Below are positions 24,476 to 31,346 of a stretch of DNA of 31,346 nt, in pieces; within the stretch, counting starts at the first letter, position 1; every line of letters starts with the position of its first letter. Source of the stretch: CAJBVG01 sp044337515 (GTDB lineage: Bacteria; Bacteroidota; Bacteroidia; Sphingobacteriales; Sphingobacteriaceae); assembly GCA_044337515.1 (NCBI GenBank), contig JBIINK010000026.1, positions 1 through 31,346 of the forward strand, read 5' to 3'. The translations under genes and the position numbers were made by a program. The notes under the pieces are model-generated. The model was given only the letters and a program-made list of their open reading frames with translations. It ran no database searches and was not told the DNA's origin.

Positions 24476-26404
24476 ATGATGATTAATGTAACACTTCCTG
24501 ATGGTTCAGTGAAGGAATTTTCAAAGGGCACCTCTTCGTATCAGGTGGCTTTGAGTATATCAGAGGGATTAGCGCGTAATGTGTTAGCTGCTGAAGTAAA
24601 TGGTGAAATATGGGATGCTAATCGCGCATTAACGAGCGATGTGAGTTTGAAATTATTAACCTGGAATGACGATAAAGGAAAATCTACATTCTGGCATTCT
24701 TCTGCCCATTTAATGGCAGAAGCTTTAGAAGCATTATATCCGGGTACCAAATTTGGTATCGGTCCAAGTATAGAAACTGGTTTTTATTACGATGTTGACT
24801 TTGGTGATCGTCACTTTTCTTCAGATGATTTCAAAGCAATTGAAGATAAAATGGTGGAGTTGGCTAGAACGAAATCGGAATACGTTCGTAAGGAAGTTTC
24901 GAAAGCAGATGCTATTAGCTACTTCACTGAAAAAGGTGATGAATATAAGCTCGACTTATTAGAAGGATTAAACGACGGAGAAATTACATTTTACTCACAA
25001 GGTAATTTTACCGATTTGTGTCGCGGTCCACATATCCCCAACACTGGCTTTGTAAAAGCAGTGAAATTAATGAGTGTTGCTGGAGCGTATTGGAGAGGTG
25101 ATGAGAAAAATAAACAGTTAACTCGCTTATATGCAGTTACTTTCCCTAAGCAATCTGAACTAACAGATTACCTGCATTTATTAGAAGAAGCAAAGAAACG
25201 CGACCATAGAAAATTAGGTAAGGAACTAGAATTATTCGCATTCTCAGAAAAAGTGGGCATGGGTTTACCATTATGGTTACCTAAAGGTGCAGCACTTAGA
25301 GAGCGTTTGGTTCAGTTCTTACAAAAAGCTCAAATCAAATCAGGTTATGAGCCGGTAATTACACCACATATTGCTCATAAGAATTTATACGTGACATCTG
25401 GTCACTATGAAAAATACGGAGCTGATGCATTTCAGCCTATAAAAACACCACAAGAAGGAGAGGAGTTCTTCTTAAAACCAATGAACTGCCCTCACCACTG
25501 TGAAATTTACAAAACTAAGCCACGTTCATATAAAGACTTGCCAGTTCGTTACTCGGAGTTTGGTACAGTTTATCGTTATGAACAAAGTGGAGAGCTACAC
25601 GGACTTACTAGAGTGCGTGGCTTTACACAAGATGATGCCCATTTGTTCTGTCGTCCAGATCAGGTGAAAGAAGAGTTCATGAAAGTAATTGATTTAGTGC
25701 TTTATGTTTTCGGAGCTTTAGGCTTTGATGACTATACTGCTCAAATCTCATTACGTGATCCTGAAAATAAAACGAAATACATCGGAAGCGATGAGAATTG
25801 GGCATTAGCAGAAGCATCTATTGTGGAAGCTGCAGCTGAGAAAGGATTGAAAACGATAGTTGAACTTGGTGAAGCAGCGTTTTATGGTCCGAAGTTGGAT
25901 TTCATGGTAAAAGATGCCTTAGGAAGAAAATGGCAATTAGGAACCATTCAAGTTGATTATAATTTACCAGAACGATTCGAATTAGAATATACTGGTAGTG
26001 ATAATGCAAAACATCGCCCAGTTATGATTCATAGAGCGCCATTTGGCTCTTTAGAGCGTTTCGTGGCCGTTTTAATCGAACATTGTGCTGGAAATTTCCC
26101 TTTATGGTTAAGTCCAGATCAGTATATCATCCTACCTATCAGTGAAAAATACGCAGATTATGCAAAAACTATTTCAGATTCGCTAAATAATTACGATATT
26201 CGCGGGCTCATTGACAACAGAGACGAGAAGATTGGGAAGAAAATACGTGATGCAGAAATGAAAAAAATCCCATTTATGCTAATCGTAGGCGAAAAAGAAC
26301 AAGAAGAACAAAAGGTTTCAATACGTAAACACGGACATGGAGACTTGGGAAGCTTGAGCTTAGAGGAGTTTGTTGAGATAATGAAAGTTGAAACGAAAAT
26401 ATAA
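24476..26404 (+). CDS. thrS: Threonyl-tRNA synthetase
   Basis: A 642-residue class II synthetase that charges tRNA-Thr, with the full domain set: TGS (1-60, LPDGSVKEF), editing domain with HxxxH (HSSAHLMAEAL, ~75-85) and the CRGPHIPNTG motif (~185), a catalytic core with zinc site including MNCPHHCEIY (~335), YRYEQSGELHGLTRVRGFTQDDAH, and HRAPFGSLERFVAVLIEH, and an anticodon-binding domain (ADYAKTISDSL, RDEKIGKKIRDAEMKKIPFMLIVGEKE). Two start codons lie in tandem (ATGATG at 24476). It lies 4 bases after the TPR lipoprotein and upstream of infC, an arrangement conserved across many bacteria. Confidence 0.98.
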   Translation: MMINVTLPDGSVKEFSKGTSSYQVALSISEGLARNVLAAEVNGEIWDANRALTSDVSLKLLTWNDDKGKSTFWHSSAHLMAEALEALYPGTKFGIGPSIETGFYYDVDFGDRHFSSDDFKAIEDKMVELARTKSEYVRKEVSKADAISYFTEKGDEYKLDLLEGLNDGEITFYSQGNFTDLCRGPHIPNTGFVKAVKLMSVAGAYWRGDEKNKQLTRLYAVTFPKQSELTDYLHLLEEAKKRDHRKLGKELELFAFSEKVGMGLPLWLPKGAALRERLVQFLQKAQIKSGYEPVITPHIAHKNLYVTSGHYEKYGADAFQPIKTPQEGEEFFLKPMNCPHHCEIYKTKPRSYKDLPVRYSEFGTVYRYEQSGELHGLTRVRGFTQDDAHLFCRPDQVKEEFMKVIDLVLYVFGALGFDDYTAQISLRDPENKTKYIGSDENWALAEASIVEAAAEKGLKTIVELGEAAFYGPKLDFMVKDALGRKWQLGTIQVDYNLPERFELEYTGSDNAKHRPVMIHRAPFGSLERFVAVLIEHCAGNFPLWLSPDQYIILPISEKYADYAKTISDSLNNYDIRGLIDNRDEKIGKKIRDAEMKKIPFMLIVGEKEQEEQKVSIRKHGHGDLGSLSLEEFVEIMKVETKI

Positions 26405-26484
26405 TATGTTAATATGTTAATGGGATAATATGTTAATTACATAGGAACCAATAACTTAATAACTAAATAAATAATAACTAATAA
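26402..26484. repeat. AT-rich phrase repeat between thrS and infC
   Basis: AATATGTTAATGGGATAATATGTTAATTA is the inverted form of the block after purB at 14700-14735. It is followed by CCAATAACTTAATAACTAA words akin to the tails of the arrays at 7130-7170 and 8135-8180. Confidence 0.75.
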
Positions 26485-26487
26485 AAA

Positions 26488-26502
26488 AAGGAGGAAACCA
26501 TA
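26488..26502 (+). promoter_or_regulatory. Strong Shine-Dalgarno and AUA start of infC
   Basis: AAGGAGG at 26488-26494, then 5 bases, then ATA at 26500-26502 in frame with IF3. A TAA stop is in frame at 26482, and no ATG, GTG or TTG lies between it and the RINEHI segment. This is the only strong Shine-Dalgarno I noticed in the window. Confidence 0.8.
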
Positions 26503-27063
26503 GCACAGAATTTCAGCTCTTCCAGAACCGACAATAGATTCGGTAGGAAGAAAGAGGCAGAACACCGTATTAACGAGCACATTAAGTCGCTTGAGGTACG
26601 TGTAGTTATTGATGGGGCTGAGCCACAAATCTTGAAGTTAAGAGATGCGTTAGCGATGGCAGAAGAAGAAGGATTGGATCTTGTTGAAATTTCTCCTAAT
26701 GCTGTTCCACCAGTTTGTAAGATAATAGACTATAACAAGTTTATTTACGAGCAAAAAAAGAAGATGAAAGAAATCAAAGCGAAAGCTGCGAAGACGGTCA
26801 TCAAAGAAATAAGATTCGGACCAAACACTGATGATCATGATTTCGAGTTTAAATTGAAACATGCCATGCATTTTTTGGAAGACGGAGCAAAAGTGAAGGC
26901 CTTTGTACATTTCAAAGGAAGAGCGATTGTTTATAAAGAGCAAGGAGAGATATTGTTGTTGAGATTTGCTCAAGCATTAGAAGATTACGGTAAAGTTGAA
27001 CAATTACCTAAGTTAGAAGGTAAGAGAATGTTCATCTTTATAGCTTCAAAATCAAAGAAATAA
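26500..27063 (+). CDS. infC: Translation initiation factor IF-3, AUA start
   Basis: About 187 residues. IF-3 binds the 30S subunit, prevents 50S joining and checks the start codon. The ATG at 26632 would remove the conserved N-domain, which is plainly coded upstream: RINEHIKSLEVRVVIDG. Reading back, the frame reaches AQNFSSSRTDNRFGRKKEAEH and a stop at 26482. The only start-like codon with a proper ribosome site is ATA at 26500, behind AAGGAGG. Later motifs are DLVEISPNAVPPVCKIIDYNKFIYEQKKK (linker) and KEIRFGPNTDDHDFEFKLKHA and HFKGRAIVYKEQG (C-domain). infC is known for AUU, AUC or AUA starts, allowing IF-3 to repress its own synthesis. It is followed by rpmI and rplT. Confidence 0.93.
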   Translation: MAQNFSSSRTDNRFGRKKEAEHRINEHIKSLEVRVVIDGAEPQILKLRDALAMAEEEGLDLVEISPNAVPPVCKIIDYNKFIYEQKKKMKEIKAKAAKTVIKEIRFGPNTDDHDFEFKLKHAMHFLEDGAKVKAFVHFKGRAIVYKEQGEILLLRFAQALEDYGKVEQLPKLEGKRMFIFIASKSKK

Positions 27064-27087
27064 TTTAACAATTAAAATAAAAAAGCG

Positions 27088-27288
27088 ATGCCAAAAATGA
27101 AAACTAATTCCAGTGCTAAGAAGCGTTTTAAGCTCACTGGAACCGGTAAAATTGCACGTAAAAGCGCTTTCAAAAGTCACATCTTGACCAAAAAAACCAC
27201 TAAACAAAAAAGAGGTTTAACGGGTACAGCTTATGTGTCTGAAGCCGATAGAGGCAATGTTGAAAGAATGCTATGCATGGGCAAGTAA
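27088..27288 (+). CDS. rpmI: 50S ribosomal protein bL35
   Basis: A 66-residue, very basic protein with the L35 signature MPKMKTNSSAKKRFKLTGTGKIARKSAFKSHILTKKT (only the start is quoted as a motif: PKMKTNSSAKKRFK). It is part of the large ribosomal subunit. It lies 24 bases after infC and 104 bases before rplT in the conserved infC-rpmI-rplT operon. Confidence 0.97.
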   Translation: MPKMKTNSSAKKRFKLTGTGKIARKSAFKSHILTKKTTKQKRGLTGTAYVSEADRGNVERMLCMGK

Positions 27289-27392
27289 TGCCAAATGACA
27301 GTTCGGATAGACGACACAATTAATTAAATTTTTAACCAGGTACCCGGTATTAAGTTCTGAAATAGACGCCGATATCCAAAAAACGTAAAGAA

Positions 27393-27737
27393 ATGCCAAG
27401 ATCGGTTAACGTTGTTGCGGCCCGCCGCAGAAGAAAAAAAATCCTTAGAGCTGCAAGAGGCTACTACGGTTCTAGAAGTAAAGTTTTTACAATAGCTAAA
27501 AACACTTTAGAAAAAGGTATGCAATATGCATATCGTGATAGAAAAGTTAAGAAAAGAGAATTCCGTGCATTATGGATTCAACGTATTAATGCAGGTACTC
27601 GTCTACAAGGATTATCATACTCAGTATTTATGGGTAAGTTAAACGCAAAAAGCATCGGTTTAAACCGTAAAACTTTAGCTGATTTAGCAATGAACAATCC
27701 AGAAGCTTTCAAAGCTGTTGTTGATGCAGTAAAATAA
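27393..27737 (+). CDS. rplT: 50S ribosomal protein bL20
   Basis: A 114-residue basic protein, essential for early 50S assembly through 23S rRNA binding. The N-terminal basic arm (ARRRRKKILRAARGYYGSRSK) and the globular part (RALWIQRINAGTRLQGLSYS, LNRKTLADLA) match bL20. In other bacteria L20 represses its own operon by binding mRNA. The 104-base spacer before it (27289-27392) holds a CCAGGTACCCGGT segment that could be structured, but I see no convincing 23S mimic. A very strong terminator follows. Confidence 0.97.
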   Translation: MPRSVNVVAARRRRKKILRAARGYYGSRSKVFTIAKNTLEKGMQYAYRDRKVKKREFRALWIQRINAGTRLQGLSYSVFMGKLNAKSIGLNRKTLADLAMNNPEAFKAVVDAVK

Positions 27738-27755
27738 TTCGTTAACAATATTATT

Positions 27756-27795
27756 AAAAGTCCCGTTTTGTACTTCAAAACGGGACTTTTTTTTT
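27756..27795 (+). terminator. Strong terminator of thrS-infC-rpmI-rplT cluster
   Basis: A perfect 15-bp stem, AAAAGTCCCGTTTTG (27756-27770) with CAAAACGGGACTTTT (27776-27790), has a 5-base loop and is followed by T's. Confidence 0.95.
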
Positions 27796-27872
27796 GTTTC
27801 ATGTAAAAGCTTTCTTACATGATAATAGTTAAGACAAATGCTATTATATTTACAATTATCAAATCTTATAAA

Positions 27873-29573
27873 ATGTTCAAGAAACTCATTATTTTCATTG
27901 GAGCAGCAGCGTTCTCGATTCCTGCAATCGCTCAAGAAAAATTGCCTGATAACTTTTTCATGAAGAAGTTAAATAATGGCCTAGAAATTCTAGTTATCGA
28001 AGATGCTAATGTACCTCTAGCTACAATTGAAATTGTAGTGAAAAATGGTGCGTACACGGAAGATAAAGAATACAACGGTTTGTCGCATTTATATGAACAC
28101 ATGTTCTTTAAAGCAAACAAAACGTACCCTTCTCAAAAAGCTTTTTTAGATAGAGTAAATGATTTAGGGATTTCTTTTAATGGTACGACATCAGACGAGC
28201 GTGTAAACTACTTCGTAACCTTAAGTAAGGACAAAGTAAGCCAAGGCTTAGATTTCATCAACAGTGCCATTCGTTACCCTTTATTCGACACTACAGAAAT
28301 GCGTAAGGAGAATCCAGTTGTGGCTGGTGAATTCCAACGTGCAGAATCGAATCCGTTCTTCGGGTTATTTGACCGTATGAATAAAGAAGTTTGGCAAGAT
28401 AATTACAGTCGTAAAAATCCAATTGGCGATTATAATATCATTTACACTGCAACAGCAGAAAAAATGAATGTAATCAAAAATAAATACTACTTCCCGAACA
28501 ACTCTTTATTAGCTGTATGTGGTGATGTAGATCATAACAAAATGTTCGCTGAAATTGAGCGTATTTATGGCGATTGGGCTCCATCAGGATTTGATCCTTT
28601 CCAAAAATTCCCAATCCCAGAATTTCAACCTATCGAATATTCTAAACAAGTTGTAGTAGAATCTCCGAATGCTCAGGTTCCTTTGTTTATGTTGACTTAC
28701 CACGGTCCGGATACAAGAAACGATATCAATGCAACATACGCAGCTGATGTTTTCTCTTACATCTTACAACAAAAGAATGCGAAATTATACAAAGAATTAG
28801 TTGAAACAGGTTTAGCGTTCCAAGTGAATGTTGGTTACCAAACTGCAAAATACGTTGGTCCAATTCAAATCATCATGGTGCCTAGTCCTCGTAAAATTAA
28901 AGAAGCTTACGAAGTGCTTTGGAAGAACATTAATGAGTGGGATAGCGATGATTACTTCAGCGATGAACAATTACAAACTGCTAAAGATTTATTATCTGTT
29001 CAAGAAGAATTCGGTAAAGAAAAACCATCGAACTACATTCATACCGTTACGTTCTGGTGGTGCTCTGCAACAATTCCATATTACACAAACTACGAAACTA
29101 ACTTGCAAAAGGTATCTCGTGAAGACATCAAAAACTACGTACGTAAATACATTAAAGGTAAGCCATACGTAATGGGAGTAATGTTGAGAGATGGAATGAA
29201 GAAATCTATGAACACAGATAAGTTCTTCGCGCCAACAATGACTATGGCAGAGTATACTTTAAATTTCAATTTTAACGAGTTGAATTTAACGGAAGAAAAA
29301 AACGCTGAAAAATTAAACAGCTTAATTCAATGGTTACAAATTAATCCAACTGCTAATATTTCTTTAGAAGCATTTACGCATGATGGTGAAAAGAAAACTG
29401 TTGGAACGGAACGTTACGAAGCTGTATTAGCTGCGCTTAAAACTGCAGGTATTAGTGAAACTCGGATTATCGGTACAATGAACAAAGCTTTCCAAGTGAA
29501 AAAAGTGAAAGCGGATACTGATGAGTTAAAAGCATCAAGCAGAAAAGTAACTTTTGCCATTGTTAAAAAATAA
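27873..29573 (+). CDS. M16 zinc peptidase, catalytic subunit
   Basis: A 566-residue pitrilysin-family (M16) peptidase. The start at 27873 gives a normal signal peptide (MFKKLIIFIGAAAFSIPAIA, then Q), whereas the ATG at 27819 would add an AT-rich 18-residue prefix. The inverse zinc motif H72-L-Y-E75-H76 and the third ligand E153, exactly 76 residues later, make it catalytically complete. It acts in the periplasm or envelope. The C-terminal ~90 residues (from ~475) are not standard M16: NSLIQWLQINPTANISLEAFTHDG, YEAVLAALKTAGI and a closing beta strand look like a degenerate OmpA C-terminal domain. The next gene, 24 bases downstream, is its likely inactive partner. Confidence 0.93.
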   Translation: MFKKLIIFIGAAAFSIPAIAQEKLPDNFFMKKLNNGLEILVIEDANVPLATIEIVVKNGAYTEDKEYNGLSHLYEHMFFKANKTYPSQKAFLDRVNDLGISFNGTTSDERVNYFVTLSKDKVSQGLDFINSAIRYPLFDTTEMRKENPVVAGEFQRAESNPFFGLFDRMNKEVWQDNYSRKNPIGDYNIIYTATAEKMNVIKNKYYFPNNSLLAVCGDVDHNKMFAEIERIYGDWAPSGFDPFQKFPIPEFQPIEYSKQVVVESPNAQVPLFMLTYHGPDTRNDINATYAADVFSYILQQKNAKLYKELVETGLAFQVNVGYQTAKYVGPIQIIMVPSPRKIKEAYEVLWKNINEWDSDDYFSDEQLQTAKDLLSVQEEFGKEKPSNYIHTVTFWWCSATIPYYTNYETNLQKVSREDIKNYVRKYIKGKPYVMGVMLRDGMKKSMNTDKFFAPTMTMAEYTLNFNFNELNLTEEKNAEKLNSLIQWLQINPTANISLEAFTHDGEKKTVGTERYEAVLAALKTAGISETRIIGTMNKAFQVKKVKADTDELKASSRKVTFAIVKK

Positions 29574-29597
29574 TTCCAAACAATAGAACGACAGAAA

Positions 29598-30905
29598 ATG
29601 AAAAGAACAATTATATCATTATTAAGTGCAGCTGTATTGTTATGGACTAACACAGCCGGTGCACAATCAAAAAATACGACAGAAGAACTTATGGTGGATG
29701 GTTACAAAGTAATCTACAAGCCTACTACAAATCAAATTGTAAGTGTTCGTTTATTCGTAAAAGGTGGAACTGCAAACTACACAAAAGACAAAGAAGGGGT
29801 TGAAAATTTAGCCTTAGAAATTGCTACAAATGGTGGCACTTCTAAATACAGCAAATCAGATTTAAATCGTCAGTTAGATCGCATGGGAAGCTCTATAGCC
29901 GGCTCAACTGGTTTAGACAATGCAAATATTGCAATGTCATGTATTGCTCGTAATTTCGACGCTACATGGGCTATTTTTGAAGATGTAATTAATGCACCTT
30001 TATTTAGCGAAGAAGAATTCAAAATGCAAAAAGAAGCAATGGTTTCTAATGTTCAACAAGGAAAGTCGGATCCCGATACGTACTTGAACGACATGGCGAT
30101 GAATGATGCTTTTGTGAATTTAAACTACGATAAAAAAACAAATGGTTCTGAAGAGAGCTTAGCAAAACTTACCCTTGATGATGTTAAAAATCATTACAAA
30201 ATGGTAATGAATAAAAAACAAACTTTCATTGTCGTTGTAGGTAAAATTGATAAAGCTCAATTAATTGAAAAGGTTAAAAAGATGGTTCGCTCGATGCCTG
30301 AAGGTAATTTTACACCTGTAAAAGGAATACTGTTAACCATTAATACTTCTACTTTAAATCCAGAAGATCGTAAAATGGCTACGAACTACATTCGTGGCGT
30401 GATTAATGGTCCAGCTTACGGTACTAATGAATCTTACGCAATGCAATTAGCGTTCGGTATACTATACGATCGTTTGTTTGATGAGATTCGTACAAAGAGA
30501 AGTTTATCGTACGCTCCAGCGGCTTATTATCAGTCGAATGTTAACCCTTGCTCAAACGTTTATGTAACTACTACCGATCCTGCGCAAGCAGTTCAAGTAA
30601 TTATTGATGAGTTGAAGAAAGTTAAAACAGAAGGATTCTCTGAAACTGAAATCTCTAATCAAAAAAGTTCTTATGTTACTTCGTATTACATGGGCTTAGA
30701 AACTAACGCAGCCCAATCAAACGGATTAGGTAATGCTGAAGTTAAAGGTTCTTGGAAAAACTATGGTGACTTTATTAGCAATATCAATAAAGTTCCAGCA
30801 AAAGATGTAAACGCTGTAGTGAAGAAATACGTTCAAGGAATTCGTTGGTCTTACTTAGGAGATTTGTCTAAAGTAAAGTCGGACGTCTTCTTACAAAAAC
30901 TTTAA
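29598..30905 (+). CDS. M16 peptidase-like protein, non-catalytic subunit
   Basis: A 435-residue M16-fold protein with a signal peptide (residues 1-22, ending AGA). Where the catalytic subunit has HxxEH, this one reads VENLALEIATNGG, so no zinc site remains. The C-terminal half keeps the substrate-clasping Arg/Tyr motif (RTKRSLSYAPAAYYQSN). This is the usual split of heterodimeric M16 enzymes: an active alpha subunit and an inactive beta subunit that together form the closed chamber. The 24-base gap and common signal peptides support a periplasmic heterodimer. A terminator follows at 30982-31019. Confidence 0.92.
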   Translation: MKRTIISLLSAAVLLWTNTAGAQSKNTTEELMVDGYKVIYKPTTNQIVSVRLFVKGGTANYTKDKEGVENLALEIATNGGTSKYSKSDLNRQLDRMGSSIAGSTGLDNANIAMSCIARNFDATWAIFEDVINAPLFSEEEFKMQKEAMVSNVQQGKSDPDTYLNDMAMNDAFVNLNYDKKTNGSEESLAKLTLDDVKNHYKMVMNKKQTFIVVVGKIDKAQLIEKVKKMVRSMPEGNFTPVKGILLTINTSTLNPEDRKMATNYIRGVINGPAYGTNESYAMQLAFGILYDRLFDEIRTKRSLSYAPAAYYQSNVNPCSNVYVTTTDPAQAVQVIIDELKKVKTEGFSETEISNQKSSYVTSYYMGLETNAAQSNGLGNAEVKGSWKNYGDFISNINKVPAKDVNAVVKKYVQGIRWSYLGDLSKVKSDVFLQKL

Positions 30906-30925
30906 TAGTTGTAAGTGGTAAGTTG

Positions 30926-30948
30926 CCTGCCTCGGCGAAAGACGAGGT
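30926..30948. repeat. Inverted isolated copy of the GC-rich repeat
   Basis: CCTGCCTCGGCGAAAGACGAGGT is the reverse complement of the unit seen four times at 2591-2792, with one base changed. It lies just after the M16 beta-subunit gene. Confidence 0.9.
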
Positions 30949-30981
30949 AAGTTTTAAAATTTATTACTCAATTCAATCAAT

Positions 30982-31019
30982 AAAAAAGCCTCGAAATGTA
31001 ATATTTTCGGGGCTTTTTT
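30982..31019 (+). terminator. Terminator after the M16 operon
   Basis: AAAAAAGCC-T-CGAAA pairs with TTT-CG-G-GGCTTTTTT, with one T-G wobble and an 8- to 9-base loop. It has runs of A and T on either side and may work in both directions. Confidence 0.85.
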
Positions 31020-31030
31020 ATTTGCTTTTT

Positions 31031-31105
31031 TCTATTGTTATTATTTTTATCTTTTTCCTCTATTGTTATTTTTTTATCTTTTTTTTCTATTGTTAATTTT
31101 ATTAA
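31031..31105. repeat. T-rich ~28-bp tandem repeat
   Basis: TCTATTGTTATT units start at 31031, 31059 and 31086 (spacings 28 and 27), each followed by a T-rich tract with ATCTTTTT. No gene lies in the 441 bases from 30906 to the window end. Confidence 0.8.
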
Positions 31106-31137
31106 TAAAAAAGCAAGTCAATTCATCTAATTAATAA

Positions 31138-31346
31138 AGTTTAGAATAACGGCTTTCAATAATTACTTTCTACTTAGTTCATCACTCCGTTTTCTTAATA
31201 AAATCAACAATAGTATACTTAGGGCGTTTCGGGAAATTAGTACAATCTAACTTAAGAACAATAAATATCGAATAGTAGTATTTTGAAGTATAATGGGAGT
31301 GATAATATAAATAGAAAGCAGTTGTTGAAAGCCGTTTTGCAAAACT
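31138..31346. repeat. Large imperfect inverted repeat at window edge
   Basis: The left arm 31138-31188 and the right arm 31296-31346 match at 41 of 51 positions when the right arm is reverse-complemented, without gaps. The best core is AACGGCTTTCAA (31148-31159) with TTGAAAGCCGTT (31325-31336). Weaker gapped similarity runs further inward. There is no long reading frame inside. The outer boundary coincides with the window end, so it may continue. It could be a MITE-like element or a structured RNA. Confidence 0.8.

Noticed and set aside
26437..26973. Minus-strand open frames over infC (26437-26628, 26650-26973)
   Set aside because: They are antisense to a strongly conserved gene and lack start signals.
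26632..27063. infC starting at the ATG at 26632
   Set aside because: This start cuts the IF-3 N-domain, whose conserved RINEHI segment is coded just upstream.
27289..27392. L20-type autoregulatory leader before rplT
   Set aside because: The spacer has some possible pairing around GGTACC, but I could not find a convincing mimic of the L20 site in 23S rRNA.
28828..29172. 114-residue plus-strand frame inside the M16 catalytic subunit
   Set aside because: It overlaps a conserved peptidase in another frame and has no recognisable features.
31138..31346. Integron attC site
   Set aside because: The ends do not fit the RYYYAAC/GTTRRRY core rule, no integrase or cassette genes are present, and the arms are longer than usual.
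1..31346. tRNA, rRNA or other known RNA genes
   Set aside because: I looked for tRNA-like cloverleaf ends and rRNA stretches in the gaps and saw none; a covariance search could still find small RNAs.

Overview
The window comes from the chromosome of an AT-rich member of the Bacteroidetes (Bacteroidota). The evidence is: a single-chain SecD-SecF fusion; a LysM plus RlpA-like protein, head-GIN adhesin-like (DUF2807) protein and TlpA-like thioredoxin protein of kinds common in that phylum; candidate promoters of the Bacteroidetes TTG / TAnnTTTG type; and almost no Shine-Dalgarno sequences. The order or family cannot be fixed from the sequence. Most of the content is housekeeping; the less ordinary material is in the intergenic DNA and the translation and transcription signals.

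Layout. 1-2233: the 3' part of an OmpA-family gene with 153-bp internal tandem repeats, then a secreted thioredoxin-fold protein. 2234-2889: a gene-free block of several short-phrase repeat families, ending in a Fur/PerR-type operator. 2890-5544: perR-katG peroxide-defence operon and terminator. 5720-6875: an HxlR-type regulator divergent from a small membrane protein and a muconolactone-isomerase-like protein. 6876-8207: a higBA-type toxin-antitoxin pair between two related repeat arrays that share an identical 91-bp end. 8356-11322: secDF (minus). 11482-12995: udk and a LysM/RlpA-like protein (minus). 13034-16088: unknown protein, leucine-rich-repeat protein, purB (minus). 16174-20062: recQ, then a coupled GT4 glycosyltransferase, with a convergent GT2 glycosyltransferase. 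20157-22656: DUF2807 protein, small membrane protein (minus), UMF1-type MFS transporter. 22689-26404: LutA-like CCG protein, TPR lipoprotein, thrS. 26500-27795: infC-rpmI-rplT and a strong terminator. 27873-30905: a two-gene M16 peptidase operon (one active, one apparently inactive subunit). 30906-31346: terminator, T-rich tandem repeats and a large imperfect inverted repeat reaching the window edge.

How the genes work together. PerR probably controls itself and KatG through the operator at 2848-2860. The HxlR regulator next door has one N-terminal cysteine and could also sense redox stress. thrS, infC, rpmI and rplT form the classic translation cluster; infC appears to start at AUA, which fits IF3 autoregulation. 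The M16 pair looks like an obligate periplasmic heterodimer.

Most notable for follow-up: the AUA-started infC with a strong Shine-Dalgarno; a set of genes whose -7 promoter element lies only 4-5 nt before the start codon (predicted leaderless mRNAs); the dispersed phrase-like intergenic repeats, which recur in both orientations and flank the toxin-antitoxin pair; and the 209-bp imperfect palindrome at the right edge. I found no convincing new multi-gene defence or metabolic system here.
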